Shown here one piece after another: positions 62,571-64,000 of a stretch of 64,000 nucleotides of DNA. Numbering within the stretch: position 1 is the stretch's first letter; the number at the start of each line of letters is the position of its first letter. Origin of the DNA: Impatiens glandulifera (Eukaryota > Streptophyta > Magnoliopsida > Ericales > Balsaminaceae); assembly GCF_907164915.1 (NCBI RefSeq), contig NC_061864.1:1288389-1352388 (forward strand). The letters run 5' to 3'. The notes beneath the pieces were generated by a model that was not told the origin of the DNA, ran no database searches, and was given only the letters and a program-made list of their open reading frames with translations. The position numbers and the translations under genes were made by a program.

Positions 62571-64000
62571 CGTTTTTTTCGGTAATTGTCTTTATTAATA
62601 TAAAATCATTCTTATAAAATAATTCATTACTCTTATAATTTTATATTTATAAATATAACTGATATTTTTGTACATTTCCAATACGATAAGTGAGTAAAAA
62701 GTAAAAATTTGTATTAAATACTTCAAACAGTTAAAATTTGGTATTTTTGTACTATTCTAACAAGTAATGTTTATATAAAAAGGAAGGAAATATATCCTCT
62801 TCAAGTGAGTATTCAATTTAAGTAACTTTAAATTAAAACAAAATATAGAAGTAGTTAAAATATCAAATATAGTAGTGTGTTTACTTGGGTAAAAAGAAAC
62901 CAATAACTTAGCATTGAATATTAAGTCTAATAAGTATCTCTTGAGTTTATTATGTAATAACTTACCATTAATAGTAAGTTGTTTTTAAACATTTAATACA
63001 ATTGGTGTTAAAAAGAGTTAAATAGGAATTTAATATGTAATATAGTAATTGGTGTTTTCCAAAGGGTGTCAACAAGGTAAGTAATATTATAATGTAGTTG
63101 AATAAATTATATTATCCTGATCCTTAAAGTACAACTAAGTTTAAATATATTTACAAAAGTGAAATAGTCAAATAGATTAAATTGTATTAAGTTGGTGAAA
63201 ATAATAAAATATATGTTAATGTTTAATAAAAAATACAATTAGTCACGAATATTAATTACTGTACAGTTTTCTAATTAAAATGTTTTGATACATATTATTG
63301 TTTAATTCATGATATTTTAAGTCTTAGTGTTGAACTATTTATCTTTGTTAATGAGATTTATTTTATTTTTGTGAATTAAATAGATTAATGAAATTAATAT
63401 ATATATTTTTTTAATAAAACTCATGTCAACCTTATGTTTGGTTTCCTAAGAATGACAATTTCTGATCAGGTTTAGGCTGACAGATTCTATTGGTCAACCA
63501 ATTGAAATAATTTAAACATCATTGTTAAATATTAAATAATTTAGGTAAAAATCTATAATCTTAACATCTTTATACATATCTCTATTTAAAAATAAAATGA
63601 TGAGATAAACACAAAATAAAAATAAAGTTATATCATAAATTTATTTAAAAAAAAAACTACACACAAATGACTGAGTAGTTTTTTCGCTTATGATTCGTGT
63701 TTTTGTATCGGGTTCAAAATTACCGAATCTACAATTTACCTTTATATATAAATTGAGTTGACACGAAAATTTCGAACTCATATTAAGTTAATGGATTATC
63801 TCAATGGGTTTAGACTTTAGACCCCTATTATATTTAAATTACCAGAAGATATTGACATGACCCAAACCGATATTCTTTACTTTCAAAGCCCAAGAGGCCC
63901 AATTCCCGGTCCATTCCCTTTTCGCGCTTCAATGTCGGTGAATCACATTTCAAAAGTTCTTCGTCTTCTTCAACGCTTGACAACACTGTAGCTGTTCTTC
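62571..64000. other. Right-edge spacer; possible start of another plus-strand gene
   Basis: 62,571-63,830 is A+T-rich with no gene. At 63,882-63,901 are CCCAAGAGGCCCAATTCCCG-type site II/TCP motifs, followed by G+C-richer, CT-rich sequence (CTTCGTCTTCTTCAACGC) that looks like the leader of a plus-strand gene beyond the window. An ATG at 63931 closes after 19 codons, so it is not a usable start as read. Confidence 0.35.

Overview
The window is nuclear DNA from a flowering plant, most likely a eudicot. Gene bodies carry short GT-AG introns, the spacers are strongly A+T-rich, and every recognisable protein is a plant-lineage or eukaryotic family: a SPARK-domain receptor kinase, a DYW-type PPR protein, an atypical bHLH, a PsbP-domain protein and a shaggy-like kinase. 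The species cannot be named from the sequence. As far as I recall the Arabidopsis loci, the set resembles At1g09300 (ICP55), At1g09330 (ECHIDNA), At1g56590 (AP-3 mu) and At1g56690 (PPR), so some ancestral gene order may be preserved.

Layout. 1-1796: 5' half of a receptor-like kinase on the minus strand, running off the left edge. 1680-9959: two head-to-tail copies of a 4.14 kb segment. Each copy carries the kinase's first exon plus most of a gene for an unrecognised basic/acidic-repeat protein. The right copy of that gene is complete (6866-10369). The left copy lost its 5' end and now sits behind a stray kinase exon 1, giving a potential in-frame chimera (2723-5939). A third, shorter paralogue lies at 13136-14957. 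15-22.8 kb is A+T-rich spacer with Helitron-like repeats, a MITE, a SINE with target-site duplications and a (TA)n tract. 23.2-42.4 kb is gene-dense: bHLH (+), a small membrane protein (-), ICP55 (+), a PPD4-like lumen protein (+), AP-3 mu (-), ECHIDNA (-) and TRAPP subunit 4 (-). 42.5-55.3 kb is transposon territory: a Mutator-like element with a MuDR N-terminal remnant, a short TGACG-rich element, a 3.9 kb extremely A+T-rich desert, a tandem Helitron and two families of small Mutator-type elements nested in each other. 55.5-62.5 kb holds an intronless PPR-DYW editing factor (+) and a 12-exon GSK3/shaggy kinase (-).

Three neighbouring minus-strand genes (AP-3 mu, ECHIDNA, TRAPPC4) all act in post-Golgi or Golgi membrane traffic. 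ICP55, the PPR protein and PPD4 are organelle-targeted. There is no operon-like organisation. All exon boundaries below were placed by eye from splice consensus, reading-frame phase and family homology; none is backed by transcript data.
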